In this document: positions 1 through 24,554 of the stretch, in pieces | Position numbering within the stretch: the first letter of the stretch is position 1 | Layout: each line of letters opens with the position of its first letter | NCBI GenBank assembly: GCA_028564705.1 | Contig: JAPXFQ010002430.1 | Span: forward strand, 1-64,000 | DNA length: 64,000 bases | From: Apricaphanius iberus | Taxonomy: Eukaryota > Chordata > Actinopteri > Cyprinodontiformes > Aphaniidae | Direction of reading: 5' to 3' | Notes under the pieces: model-generated | Databases searched by the model: none | What the model saw: the letters and a program-made list of their open reading frames with translations, nothing else | What the model was told of the DNA's origin: nothing | Made by a program: the position numbers and the translations under genes

Positions 1-907
1 TTTACAGTTTATCACCACGTTTATAGAAGGGCACCGACGGGGGCAGCTACCAGGGGTCCTTTGCCTCAGTAACGTCCCCATGCTAACGTTAGTTGGTTCA
101 TATGTAAAACAACAGAACTGGACCAGGTTCTAATGGATCAGAACCTTCTAGTTAAAAGCTTTTTCAGCCAATCAGAACTCTATCTGTCGGCCATTTCTCC
201 TGGAGTGTGGCTGCTTCCAAATACCTTTACTACCCCTACTACGTCTACTACACCTTCTACACCTACTATCTACACCTACTACGCCATAGTATAACAGCCA
301 TATGTGAGCGATGTAGTAGATCAGAATCTCCAGTATGGATCGGACTAGTAGGTATAAAGTTCTGGATGTGTAATACCGCCACAGTAAGCAGTCGTTAGAC
401 GCTACGCTATCCCACAATGCAGCAGAAGCCCCAAAATCATAGAAGAAGAGTGACCTAGCTACCGAGGTTGACAGTTGATAAGTCATATCAGACAAAATAA
501 CCGCTAGTGGACCACAGGCGACCCTATGTAACGAGTCATACGGGTCAAAGGTCACACAAAATGGTGGAGCAGTACGTCTAATTCCATGCGTACTACTCGC
601 TGGTTTGCTACACAGTATTTACTACATCAGAGCGAGTACTAGCTGCTACATAGCATGTAGTACATACTAAGGATTCGGGTCAGGGCATGTGTGTTTACAG
701 GCTGAAGTAATAAAGACGTCTCTGCAATGGTAGGTAGACCCACTAGAGAAGGCGCCCCCTGCTGTCCTGGAGGAGAACTGCTCTGCAACAGTGAAATACC
801 AACGGAGATGTAGACCAGGTCGTCTCCATGGAAACTTCTGAAAGATACCTGGCTGATGGAGGAGTATAAACGGGGCTTTCCTGTCTTCACCTGTACAGGT
901 AACAGAG
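1..907. other. 5' flank of POMT1, no gene recognised
   Basis: No recognisable coding exon lies here. A TAC/CTAC-rich stretch at about 225-290 explains the short tyrosine-rich open frames on the plus strand. A CCAAT motif sits at 168-172 (context GCCAATCAG). Just upstream of the POMT1 start, a pyrimidine-rich run ends in an AG at about 898-899, so the start codon may lie in an exon preceded by a non-coding exon. The minus-strand 127-codon open frame at 172-555 resembles nothing I know and has no conserved-looking motif. Confidence 0.4.
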
Positions 908-13133
<12,226 letters not shown>

Positions 13134-14340
13134 CTCACAGAATGCTGGGAGGCTCATGAATGCACCATTCGCGGAGGTCATGTGACCTGATGCTGTAACA
13201 GTGTTTTACTGGTGAGGTCAGCAGCGCGTCCCTTCTGACGGGGAGCGATTTAGAAGCGTATCAGTGGCGCCAACGTTCCACCCAGCCAGGAGATCACAGG
13301 AGAACTGCAGAGGGTTATTATGCAGGGAAAAACTGTAATTCTATGTTAATAAGTATCATAAAATAACCATCTACTCCCAGAGCTGCAGATATTTCTGTCC
13401 ATGCCTTCTCTTATTTCATTTAGTAAAAATGTTCACATAAACTGGGATATTCTCTATTTAGGATTAATTTGTAGTCAGCAGACCGAATGACTTTAACCCT
13501 GCTGTCACAGGTAAGGATGTTTGGTTCTGGGTTTTTCATAGTCAAATGATCAGAAATCTGCATGTGTTTTATTTTGAAACTTCTGTTTATTTTGCTTTGC
13601 TCCAATGCCTGACTTCCTGAAGCGTAGAGTGTAAAAAAATAGAACTTCCTCCTAAATGTAGGCCAACGTTTCTGAGACGCGTCTGATTGGCTCCCGGTGG
13701 AAACACTCCTGGTGACTTTAATGGCGGCTATCAGCTGCGTATCACGCCTCACTGACAGCATGCTTTTACTTTGAAAGAGACACTTCCTGTTAATCAGCTG
13801 ACCAAAGTCTCCCTCCATCCATCCTATCAAATCAAGGCAAAAACTGTCCATATAACCAAGTCAAAAAATCTTGTTTCCAGCTAAAATGTATTTTTGATCT
13901 TTTTATGGGATTTAAATTATAAAGCAAGAGCAGAAGGTGATAGATTATTGATATTGTTTTTAGTGTATATGTCGTATTTCATTCGCAGATTATCTTACGT
14001 AATTTAAGAAGCTGTAGACTAGCCTAATCCTCAGAATATTTGATTATTGTCTAAAGCTTCTCAAACTAAGTGAAATAATCTGCCAATTAAATAAGACAAT
14101 ATAAAATAAGATTAATAATCTAAAACCAAGGTCTCAAAACAAGAATTAAAAGTACTTTTTAGCAGGAAACCAGACTTTTTAACTTGGTTAGATGCACAGT
14201 TTTTAGCGTAGCAGCCTAGTGTTGTACTACATGTAGTAGTGTGTAGTACATGACCAACACTACTACATGTAGTACTCGTCCTACATGTTTTAGCTTTCTC
14301 TAAGGTTTGGTTTCACAGCCGACGTTATTCAACAGACCGT
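13134..14340. other. POMT1 3' UTR and intergenic sequence
   Basis: This contains the POMT1 3' UTR. No canonical AATAAA was found close to the stop; 'ATAAAATAA' at about 13359 is a possible weak signal. The open frame at 13420-13851 (-) resembles no known protein. At about 14215-14285 there is a palindrome-rich stretch of 'actactacatgtagtact' type. Confidence 0.35.
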
Positions 14341-14346
14341 CCAGAT

Positions 14347-14425
14347 GGGGGAGTCGTACCCGGGACACCGATAGGAGCCGTCTGAACATGGAGCGCCAGA
14401 GTAAACCGCTACGCTGCGTGACGCC
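14347..14425 (-). other. tRNA-like relic (tRNA pseudogene or SINE head)
   Basis: On the minus strand, an A-box-like GCGTAGCGG is followed about 45 nt later by GGGTACGACTCCC, which resembles the B box GGTTCGANTCC. The overall arrangement fits an internal RNA polymerase III promoter of a tRNA-derived sequence. The acceptor stem does not pair convincingly, so a functional tRNA is unlikely. Confidence 0.4.
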
Positions 14426-14587
14426 CCAACATGTTCTAGTCCTGATCAACTGGATCAGAACCAAAACTGAGATCTAACAGAACCTTTTTTGATCCCATTA
14501 GTAGCTCACATCGATGACTCAGCACAATCTGCTGGGATTCCTTACATAGAAAACGTTTAACTGATTGGAATGTTTGGATAACTGGAT

Positions 14588-14672
14588 TAAAATGACTTTT
14601 ATTGTGAAGTGCCTTGAGATGACATTTGTTGAAAATTGGTGCTATATAAATAAACTGAACTGAATTAAATAT
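14588..14672 (+). mobile_element. L2-like LINE 3' tail fragment
   Basis: 'gtgccttgagatgacatttg' followed by 'ggtgctatataaataaactg' is the same 3' terminus as the L2-like element at 9468-12362, here on the plus strand and only about 85 bp long. Confidence 0.75.
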
Positions 14673-16554
14673 CAGTGGTGACCTCTGAACCCTGACTGAC
14701 CTTCCTGTTCATCTCTAGAAGGAGTATGAATAATAAATATGGGTTGGATCCCGGAATAAAGGGATCTGATGATGAAAACTGATTAAAGATTGAGAAAAAA
14801 CAAACGTAATGCAGTTTGTTTTCATATTTTAATGAGGTGTTTATGGCGAGGCTCAGCATGTATTAAAAAGTATTTAAAAATGCGAGAATTAAGGGCTAGA
14901 GGGTAAAGGTCTACAACCAGCCAACTTGTGGATCAGCTTCACTTCCTAATCTACATCTGTGTATGAAAAGTTGACATAGAGCAAATATAACATTCAACAT
15001 GACTTCATATTCTTTCCTAGAATGCCAGAAATAATGTCCTGCTTGGTGAAGTCCTTTAGATGAAGTATTTCTGAGATTAGCCGGAAACAGATCGTGGAAA
15101 GCATCGCTGTACATACAATCACAAAAGATGGTCCGTTGTTTCAACATTCAGATTGCAAAAAGTAAAAGTTACATTCAATCCCAAAACGTATATTAATGAG
15201 TTGCTTAGAAGGACAAATACCAACTTCCTTTGCTTTGGGAGGAATGGGGAAGTTTTATACAACCTGTATTTTCATGGCAGGAAAAGTGTTGTTCAATTTT
15301 GTTTGGTTTGTAAATAGGAATAAACCAAACAAAGAGGAACAAGGTTTGGATAATTGGACACCTATCACTCTTTTATGCACTGATTATAAAATTTTTGCTC
15401 ATGTTTTTTCTGATCGACTATCGGACTGTAAGGATATAACAGAAGAAAGTCAATCAGTCATCGTTAAAGGAAGAAACATAAATAATCATACCAGATTAAT
15501 ACTTTGTTAGATTATCGGGATCACATTTATACGCACAGTTTGATTTTGTTCCTTGATTTCTACAAGGCATTGAACATTTTGTTGAATGCTTTAAGGTTTT
15601 TGGGGTTTGGTGAGAACTTTTGTTAATTAATTTAAATGTTCTGTTGCAATAGTTATAGCTCAATATCTCTTAATCCAGGATTTACTTCCAGATTTAGGAT
15701 CCAACGAGGTATTCGACAGGGTCGCCCCATTTCCCCAAAATTATTCATTTTGTGTACCCAATTATTAGCTCTTCATATCATTAATGGTTCTGAGTTCATA
15801 TTTTCAATAGAGAATACGAGATAAGCCAATTTGCTGATGAAACACCATTGTTTTAAATAATAATTTGGCCCTTGATATTATAGCAGTATCTTCGAAGGTC
15901 CTGGGCTTAATATTAAAAAATGTGAAATTCTTCCCATTCATAGTTGCAGACACAAAAACCTTTTGTCAATTAGAGTTGAGAATGAAGGGAAATATTTGGG
16001 AGCATTAATATCCAAAAATGCTATTGGAAGAGAAGAGGTTAACATCTCTGACTAAAGCAGATTTCCAAAGTGGTGTATCTGTGTGACTCAATCATTTTTC
16101 CGTTTTAGTGGAAAAATTAGACTCACTATATTCAAAGAGAATTGTGGCATTAAAGCACTCGACTTTGAGGCCATGATTGGAACTGTTAGGGTCAAATGGT
16201 TAAAAACTGTCATCATGCAACAGGACTCTATGTAGTTTCATATCCCCAGTTCAATTTTTAAGCAATTGGGTGGAATTGATTTCCTTGTGAGGTGTGATTT
16301 TGAAATCAGTGAGATGCCAGTTAAACTTTCACATTTTCACAGGCAAGTTCTTCAATTTTGGAAAATGATATTCCAACATAATTTTTCTCCTCATGGGTAA
16401 ATTTTATGGAATAACAGGGCAATATTAGTTGGCAAGAAGTCGATATTTATTAAGGGCTGGTATGACAACGGTGTTATATTTGTAAAGGATCTTCTTAACA
16501 GTCATGGTAATCTTTTAAACCTATCATTTTTTAATGCAAAATTTAATCTAATTT

Positions 16555-16975
16555 GTTATTGCAATTTTCAATTCAGTTTATTTATATAGCGCCATTTCAC
16601 AACAGATGTAATCTCAAGGCATTTTACAAGGAAAGTTATTACAATACAATGTTTAATTTAGGAATTAGAGAACCACAGAAGATTGCGTCGTGTAATTCTC
16701 AGCAATCCCTCATACTGAGCAAGCATGAAGCGACAGTGGAGAGGAAAAACTCCCTTTTAACAGGAAAAAACCTCCAGCAGAACCAGGTTCAGCATAAGCG
16801 GTCATCTGCAGAGACCGTCTGTGGTTTGGAGGAAGCAGCAGAGACACAGAACTGATGCAGAAGCAGAAGTTGGTAGCAGGATGTGGAGAACGTTCCTCTT
16901 CTGGAACGCCATCTTAGTCAGGGTCGTCAAGCAGGGCGGGTCAGGAGCACCTACTGTAGGAAGAGACTAAGAGAA
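16555..16975 (-). mobile_element. L2-like LINE 3' end nested in the Tx1/L1-like element
   Basis: A near copy of 9490-9900: the same 3' terminus (tttatttatatagcgccatt on the plus strand) and the same 3' UTR landmarks (cagcaatccctcatactgag, aaactcccttttaacaggaa). It holds only the 3' UTR and tail, so it is a severely 5'-truncated insertion in the same orientation as the POMT1 intronic copy. Confidence 0.85.
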
Positions 16976-17344
16976 AACAGCTTGAAAGACTTTTCACAAG
17001 TATGCAAAGTGATCCGCTTGGCATTGTTATAATTAATCAAAAATGTCATTGTATATTCTAAAGTGAATGTTTCAATGCCAGTTTACATCTGAATGATTGT
17101 AACTTGCTTGACTTCAAATGCAAAAACAAGGTCATTAACAATGTAATGCAGCAAAGTATTTACTATGATTATAATAGATCTGTTTTCAAGAAACATAACG
17201 TAAATTTTGAAACTACATAGGCCTGTCTCCAAAAGTAAGGGAAACTCATTTTAAAATTAGAAATAAAATTTATCCTGTGTCAAAGTTTCTTGAAAAGAGA
17301 CTTACATTTTAGGTTGACCCATGAGCCTTTTGTGAGTCTGAAGA

Positions 17345-18705
17345 TGAATCCCTAGACCACTCACCGCGGTAAAACCCACAGTACTGGTACTATTAGACCT
17401 GCTGCGTTTGACACCGTTAATCATGATATATTACTGGAACGTCTAGAGAGCTGGGTCGGACTCTCTGCTACAGTACTCGATTGGTTCAAATCCTTCCTCA
17501 AAAACAGGAACATCTTTGTGTCAGTTAGCCAGTTCTCATCACAAAACACAGAAATCATATGTGGGGTCCCCCAGGGCTCCATCCTAGGGCCCCTCCTATT
17601 AAGCATATACATGCTCCCATTAAGCCAGATTATAACCACCAACAATGTTAACTACCACAACTATGCTGATGACACTCAGGTTTATATCTCAATGTCACCA
17701 GGTGATGTTGAACCCGTCCAAATCCTCAATAAATGCATTGAGCAAATTAACAGCTGGATGTCCCATAATTTCCTCTAACTGAACAAAAACAAAACTGAAG
17801 TGCTTCTCTTTGGACCCAAAAAAGATTGATTAAATATCAGTAATCAGTTTAAACAGGTCCAACTAGAAACTACCAACCAGAAATCTAGGTGTAATAATGG
17901 ACTCAGACCAGAACCTCCAGGGTCACATTAAGGCAATAACAAGGTCAGCTTTCTATCAGCTGAAGAACATTTCTAGGATTAAAGGACTGATGACACAAGG
18001 AGACCTATAAAAACTCATCCATGCATTTATGATTACTGTAACAGTATCTTCACAGGTCTACCTAAAAAATCAATCAGACAGCTGCAGCTGATCCAGAACG
18101 CTGCTGCTCGTGTTCTCACTAGAACCAGGAAAGTAGTAGTATTCTCTGTAGCTCAGAGAATAAACTTCTAAATACTCCTACTAGTTTATAAATCACTGAA
18201 TGTTTCAGCACCAGAGTACATTAGAGATCTGCTATCACGGTACAAACCATCCAGACCAATCAGGTCCTCCATCTCTAGTTTACTGATCGTCCCTAGAACC
18301 AGAACCAAACAGGGAGAAGCAACTTTTAGTTTCTATGCTCCTCATATCTGGAACAAACTACCAGGAGAAGCAAAGCTGCTGAGACACTGAATTGTTTTAA
18401 GTCTAAAATTAAAATGTACCTATTTAGACTTGATTATGACTAACTGTTTTAACTTGCTTGTTTTTAATTGTCACACGAATTATTGTCTTAATTACTGTAA
18501 TTCTTTTGTTAAAAACTGTGAGCTTTCTTCAGCAAAATCAGTTAATTAACTTAAACTGTGTTTTTTACTCACTTGTCCCTACATTGTTGTATTTTCTTGA
18601 TTACTTTCTTATTGTAACTGATCATTTGTATTCTAATCATATGTAAAGCACCTTGAATTGCCCTGTGTTCAAAGTGTGCTATACAAATAAAATTGCCTAG
18701 AGCAT
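17345..18705 (+). mobile_element. L2/Maui-like LINE fragment nested in the Tx1/L1-like element
   Basis: Plus-strand translation gives [39 protein letters not shown] and [14 protein letters not shown], the catalytic core of L2-clade reverse transcriptase. It continues with stops and frameshifts through a recognisable C-terminal region (LPGEAKLL near 18360). The 3' end 'gtgtgctatacaaataaaattgcc' at about 18676 is typical of these elements. It is a different subfamily from the 9468-12362 element. Confidence 0.82.
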
Positions 18706-19289
18706 TTTTCCCCCTGCCAGTATTCACAACGTCTATGGATAGATATTAGAGAGTGGATTAACCTTAAACGTAATATTCCTTAATTTGATTTAGACGATAT
18801 CTATCTGAAGTAAATGGAGGAATTGCAAACCCGTCTTCCCCCATTTTTAAACAAATTTAAACAATACTATGCCATATTAAGAAGTTTAAAAACCTGGAAA
18901 AGTGCTAGAATCATCTCAGACCAAATCAATGTATACCTACTGTTTTAAATCATTAATGTGACTTATGCTCTGATCTTATTTTTATATTTTTTTCATTGAC
19001 AGCCCCCTGGCTCTGTAAAGTTATCATGTCCTCCCTCAGAGTTTTTATCTCTGTTTATTGTTCTGTTCTTATTTCTCAATAAAGTTAATTAAAAAATAAT
19101 AATAATTAGCTACTAATTACTAAATGAAACTAATCTTGAAATAATTTTCCCGTGATATTTAAAAAGTGGTTTCTTTTTGCATTAGAAACCATTATTTAAT
19201 ATTATTCCGATGAATAAAATATAGGATAAGACTGTAAAATGATCAAATCTTTAAATAAAGGTTTGTTTTTTTAAAATATCCCGATTATG

Positions 19290-19335
19290 ACGCACTTCCG
19301 TCATGTCTGTGGAGGACCGGAAGTGACGTGTTTGT
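19290..19335 (+). promoter_or_regulatory. Probable SNAPC4 core promoter (paired ETS sites and CRE-like site)
   Basis: An ETS motif on the minus strand (ACTTCCG, 19294-19300) and one on the plus strand (ACCGGAAGT, 19316-19324) overlap a CRE-like TGACGTG (19324-19330). This is the usual make-up of a TATA-less housekeeping promoter. It precedes a candidate first exon with donor-like sites and is the only such cluster between POMT1 and the first SNAPC4 coding exon. The assignment is inference. Confidence 0.5.
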
Positions 19336-19672
19336 TTAGATGTTGTTAATAAAGTTTAGTTGAAAGAAACGGGAAGAGGTTGTGAGAAAAAGTCTCCTTC
19401 ATGGTGAGTCTGAAGTCCCTGATAGAAGCCGCTGCTGGTGGTTCTGTGGAACCAGAACCAGAACCGAACCAGGAAACGTTGAGAAAACGTTTCTGCTGCC
19501 GCACAGCCTGATGGGTAAAATAAGAGCCGCGCTTCAGTGATTGTCGCGGACAGAGACACACCTGGAGGACAGCTGGTCCAGGTAGGAGGACCCGGTCCGA
19601 TTCTGAAGGTAGAGCTGCATCCGGTCCATTAGAACCCGGGGGTCCAGCTGGAACCGGAGCCATCAGAACCAG
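19336..19672 (+). other. Candidate non-coding first exon of SNAPC4
   Basis: The first SNAPC4 coding exon (31504) has a 3' splice site two bases before its ATG, so a 5' non-coding exon must lie upstream. Downstream of the ETS/CRE cluster there are three donor-like sites: ATG|GTGAGTC (19404), CCAG|GTAGGA (19582) and CCAG|GTAGGT (19673). Using one of these would make intron 1 about 12 kb. Transcript data are needed to choose. Confidence 0.4.
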
Positions 19673-20278
19673 GTAGGTTCTCGCTGGTTCTGGTCATTTA
19701 AGGTAAAACAGGAACCAGCAGAACCATGAGGAGTTATCTCGGGGTCAGGTCAGGTTCTAAAGCAGGTTCTGTCTTCTGCTGGGGGATGAACTGGTTCTGG
19801 TTCTGGACGTTTATGACCTGAGGTTGATCTAAGATCATATATCTATGTGATCCAACTATAACAGCTGATCTCTGATAACTCATAAAATAAACACGTGATC
19901 ACAGTTATTAACTGAACACTTTTTAAAACAATCTTTCAGCTATTTCCATATTTACTGATTTGATGATTAATTATCTTCTTAATTATTCAACAAAAGTTCA
20001 TAGATGGGAGAAAAAAAGTCAGATTCAGACTTTTCATCTGGGTCTTCCATCCATAATCTACAGTTAATTTATAAAAACTTAATGAATATGTTACATGTTT
20101 CATTTTATTAAACAAACAAACAAAAATGTGTGAATCTAAAAAATGCAAAAAATAAGCAACAATCATCCTATGCTTAATTAAATATTCTTAGATTACAAAA
20201 TCAATGATGCCATTAGACCTGTAGAACCAGTCGGGTCCAGTTCTTCAGTTTCTGGGCCCAGCTGGTTCAGACTATACC

Positions 20279-20720
20279 ACAGAGCCGGCCCTAGACACAG
20301 GCACACTAAGCTGCTTTTGGCCCCCAGAGCATCAGGGCCCTCCTATTAATGTTGATAATAAACGCAGACTACAGATTATTATTACATTTAATTACATTAA
20401 TTTTCATTTTTCTATTGGTTCAAATGTTAGGAATGTTAGGTAGCAATTTTTTAAATTAATTTAGTCATTTTTTTTAGGTAAAATTCATTTTTTATTTAAA
20501 TAAATTATAATTTAAGTAAATAAATAATTTTATATATAATATAAATACAGCAATAAGGGGTCAGAAGCCTGTGATTTCTTGTCCCAAGTCCAGAAAAATG
20601 CAGAGTTTTGTGTCAGGAAGGGCGTCCGACGTAAAACCTGAGCAGAATAAAATATGTGAATCACAAACATGAGCTCCATATTGGATCGGTCGAGGCCCGG
20701 ATTAACAACGAGCGCCACTG
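20279..20720. mobile_element. Possible hAT-type non-autonomous element or fragments
   Basis: 'cagagccggccctagacaca' with 'ggcccccagagcatcagggc' shortly after resembles the ends of common fish hAT elements, and 'gaggcccggattaacaacg' at about 20693 resembles another hAT-type end. No target duplication and no coding capacity were seen. 19680-20278 before it is AT-rich and featureless. Confidence 0.25.
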
Positions 20721-20739
20721 GTGCTGCTGACCCACAGGG

Positions 20740-22000
20740 CGGAAAATGGACTATTGATGGTGGAAGGAGGAGAGGAGGAATTAACAGTAGGGAGTCTGAA
20801 TGCTGGGACTATGACGGGTAAAGCAAAGAGCTGGTGGACATGATATAATAATGATTAATGTTGATAGTGGTTATGTTCCACAGGTAGGATGTGGGTTAGA
20901 AGAGAAGCAGAAATCCTGGAGTGAACTACATGATCTGATGCAGGACATCCTGTGATTGGTTCAGACTTTAACCGACATGTTGGTGATGGGCAGGTTTGGT
21001 ATCCAGGAACGAAGGAGGACAGATGGTGGTAGAGTTTGTAAAAAGGATGGAAACGGCTGCTGTAAATACTTCCAGAAGAGGTAGGAGCATAAGGGGACTG
21101 ATAAAGGTGGAGGTAGGAGCAACCAGGTGGACTACATCTGATGTAGAGTGATCTGAAGGAGATTAGTGACCGTAAAGTAGTGGTGGTTGTAGCTAGACAG
21201 CGTAGGATGGTGGTCTGTAGGATGAAGCTGATGGTGAGGAAGGTGCAGAGAACAAAGAGCAGAGGACCAAGTGGTGGGAACTGAAAAAAGAAAAGTGCTG
21301 TGAGGTTTTCAGGGAGGAACTGCGACAGACTCTTGGTGGCCAGGAGGTTCTAGCTGATGATTGGACAGCTAAAGCTAATGTGATCAGGGAGACAGGTAGG
21401 AGGGTAGGTGGTGTGTCATCTGGAAGGAGAAAAGTAGATAAGGAGACTTGGTGGTGGAATGATGAAGTCTAGGAACAGAAACAGAAAGAAGTTAGCTAAG
21501 AAGAAGTGGGACACTGAGAGGACCAAGGAGAGCAGACAGGAGTGCAGGGAGATGCAGCGCATGGTGAAGGTGGAGGTGGTAAAGGCCAAAGTAAGGGTGG
21601 ATGATGACCTGTATGCTAGGTTGGATAGTAAGGAGGGAGAGAATGATTAGTAAAGGTTGGTGAGGCAGAGAGACAGAGATGGAAAGGATGTGCAACAGGT
21701 AAGGGTGATCAAGGATAGGGATGGAAATGTACTGATAGATACCAAGAGTGTGATGGGGAGATGGAAATAGTTCTTTGTAGAGCTGATGAATGAGGAAAAT
21801 CAGAGAGAATGTAGAGAAGAAGAGGCGGCTGATGTGGATCAGGAAGTTCCTGAGATTATTAACGATGAAGTGAGGAAAGTTTTGGAGAGGATGAAGATGA
21901 GGAAGGCAGTTGGTCCTGATGACATACCTGTGCAGGTATGGAAGTGTTTAGGAGAGGTGGCAGTAGGGTTTGTGACTATACTAAAACATGTCTCTGTAGT
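20740..22000 (+). mobile_element. Decayed RTE-clade LINE (endonuclease to start of RT)
   Basis: Plus-strand fragments in several frames read EGGQMVVEFVKRM (endonuclease end), KLAKKKWDTERTKESRQECREMQ, then EVRKVLERMKMRKAVGPDDIPVQVWKCLGE. The last is the RTE-type linker into the reverse transcriptase (KAVGPDDIPVEVWK type). The copy stops soon after, at about 21990, and has frameshifts and stops, so it is inactive. It lies in the presumed SNAPC4 intron 1. Confidence 0.75.
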
Positions 22001-22079
22001 CTAAAATAGATGAAAAATATTATGTTTTGCTTTAACAGAAAAAAACTAATTTATTTAAAAAAAACAAACAATTTAGGTT

Positions 22080-24060
22080 AATTCACAAGATTGTCTATGT
22101 TGGGCTTAAATGAGTCCTCAAGTAAAATACCGAGGTAAGTGTGTACCACCTCTATGATGTTTCACTAAAGGAATACTTTGAGAATCCTTCTTAGTGTAGG
22201 AACACAGCATAAGTTTGGTCGTTTCAGCGTTTCGGACCAGCTTGAGCTGCAGAAGTGTGAGCTGGACCACATCTAAAGTTTTCTGCAGAGACTCTACAGC
22301 TTTAGCAGGTTTCATCCAACACAATAAATGAGTGTCATCAGCGTAGAAACGCACCCCACTCATTTCGTCCTAATTCATTTAAATAAACAATGAACAGGAG
22401 GAGTCCCAACATTGAACCCTGTGGCACCCCCTTGTGGACATTCAGAAAATTCAGAACACAGACCATCATGTTTGATCCACTGGGTCGTGTTACTGAAATA
22501 ATTTGTGAACCAGGAAACGACATGGTTAGATAGTCCTAAATAAAGAAGAATGTGCCTTAAAATGATGCACTGTGTCCAAAGCTTTTAATAGATCGATGAA
22601 AAGGGAAGAACAATATTTCTTTTTATAAAGAGCAGCTAATATATCATTGATCACTTTCACAGCTGCTGTCATGGTTCTGTCCTTTTTCCTGAAGCCAGAC
22701 TGTAGTTTAGAGAGAAGTTCATTAGAGAACAGAAACTCTTTGAGTTGGTCACAAACAAAAGATTGAAGAACTTTTGACACGACTCACAAATTAGAAATTG
22801 GCCTGTAATTAGTTAAAAAAGTTGGGTCACCTCCTTTTAGTAGAGGGGCAACAAAAGCAGACGTCCAAACGGGTGGGATTTCTTTATTTTGGGCTAAACG
22901 ATGAAAAAGTCCCATAAGAGGTTGTGCTTTATAATAAGCAGCTATTTCTGAGAAGAGCTTCATGCGCCTCATGCACAGTGAAAGGAACCAAAATAAAAAG
23001 CTTTGCACAGAGAGTCACAGGCGCTGCTCCTGTGGAGTCAAACAAAGAACCAGAAACTACAAAACGCTGGTTAAAGCTATTTATGACCTCGGTCCCGTCA
23101 TAAACAGGGATGGAGTCTATTTAGACATGTTATGGAAGAGCCAGAGGTTTTCTATTTATAGATAGAGACTTTATCACCTTCCAGAGTTTTGTTGGTTTGT
23201 TGAGATTTTTTGTTGTGACGTGTAAGTATTTTTCTGATTTAGCCTTCTTAATAAAAGAAATACATTTATTTCTTAAATGCTTAAAAGTAGACCAGTCAGA
23301 TGGAGAATCGTCTTTCCCGGTTTTCGCTCTTGCTACATTGCCCTGATGGATGGACAATTGTAGAGAAAACCAAGGCTTCTCTCGTCCCCTGACTCTGAAT
23401 CTCCCAATTGGAGCATTTTTATCTACAATCTTCAGAAAATATTCCTTAAAAAATGTCAAAGCATTTTCAACGTGTGACAACAGATTCAATGGTCCCCATA
23501 TTAGCAGAGATAAATCAGGATGAGAAGCTTGTTTCATGGAATAAGTTTCTCTTGTAAATAATTTTGTGGATCACATTTTGGGATTTTAATGTTCCTCCAA
23601 GTAGCAACAACACAATGATTGCTGAACACACCCAATGATGAGAACTTATGAGGGACATTTGTTGGGAGAAGGTCAATCAGAGTAGACTTCCCAGGACTCC
23701 TAACATTTGGTAGGTAGGTTAACTAACTGGCTTTATAGAGTCACAGAAGGATTTAAATCAAACACAAACTGCCATCAGTCCCAGTTTAAGTCTCCAGCCA
23801 ATAAGAGTTTCTTCTAATTTAATTTGGATAAAAGATGGTGGAAGGATTATGCTTCCTTTGTGGCAGACGGTCGCCGTTATAGACAGAAATTGGTTATTTC
23901 CACATTCAAAGCCTCCATTGGTTTGGAAATAGACTCCGATAAAACAATCAACGCATTCAATTTGGATTTTACATAAATGGTCACACAACTACCTTTTTCT
24001 GGGCCTATCCGTACGACGAACATTATAACCAATTAGAAATTGATTTGGATAGCCGTGTTT
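22080..24060 (-). mobile_element. Decayed Rex1/L2-like LINE, antisense in SNAPC4 intron 1
   Basis: On the minus strand, from 24060 downward, there are endonuclease remnants (about 23990-23580), a linker (KPWFSLQLSIHQGNVARAKTG, split by stops elsewhere), then RT motifs: IPPVWTSAFVAPLLKGGDPTFLTNYRPISNL, LLSKLQSGFRKKDRTMTAAVKV, SSLFIDLLKALDTVHH, a broken STRGCHRVQCW in place of the usual VPQGS, and FYADDTHLL. At least five frame breaks make it non-functional. The exact clade (Rex1 versus L2) is not certain. Confidence 0.72.
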
Positions 24061-24554
24061 CAGAGATTATCACGATATCTGCGTCTGTCGACTTCACCAG
24101 AACCAGGTTCATCTTCGGTGAGAAACTGCGCACATTAAGATGGACTCATTTTGGACACGTTTCTGTTCAGGTCCAGGGTTTGGTGGGAAGAGTAGAACAA
24201 CCATCATTCAACAGTCCTGTGTGTGAAATGTTAAAGCCAGGCGTTTCATTTCATTTAGTGACAGTGAAATATTATACAAAGCAAGAAAACTTTGGAGTTT
24301 AGCTAAAAACCTCTGAAGACCATAACCAAATCAGACAGTGGAGGCCACTGTAGCAGGTATAATTCATGCCCAGCATATTATTGATTATTATTACTGCTGT
24401 AGTCACCAAGGAGCACCGCTTGGTCCCAAACATTCAGCACAATAATAAGGCTACTAGAAAAAACATCAACTTCATGTTTAAAAAAGTCACCAAAAGCGTT
24501 TATGCTATAGTTTATTTGTACAGCCTCAACTATTTACCAGGCTCCACTCTGTTT
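24061..24554. other. Intron 1 sequence between LINE remains and the minisatellite
   Basis: AT-moderate sequence with no convincing motif. The frames at 24045-24302 and 24366-24572 resemble nothing I know. Part of it may be further 5' sequence of the adjacent LINE. Confidence 0.3.

Larger units (their letters stand above)
15190..19110 (+). mobile_element. Decayed Tx1/L1-like LINE carrying two nested LINE insertions
   Basis: Broken plus-strand frames read NWTPITLLCTDYKI (15355-15395) and FRIQRGIRQGRPISPKLFIL (15692-15753). These are the finger and palm landmarks of Tx1/L1-type reverse transcriptase, here with many stops and a Gly-Arg-Pro in place of the more usual Gly-Cys-Pro. The 3' part resumes after the second insertion at about 18706 (phased 'FPLPVFTTSMDRY' remnants) and ends near an AATAAA at about 19078 with an A-rich tail. 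The element is dead. Confidence 0.65.

Noticed and set aside
172..555. 127-codon minus-strand ORF upstream of POMT1
   Set aside because: No recognisable family and no conserved-looking motif, and it overlaps a simple TAC-rich stretch.
14347..14425. Functional tRNA gene
   Set aside because: A- and B-box-like motifs are present, but the acceptor stem does not pair convincingly, so I kept it only as a tRNA-like relic.
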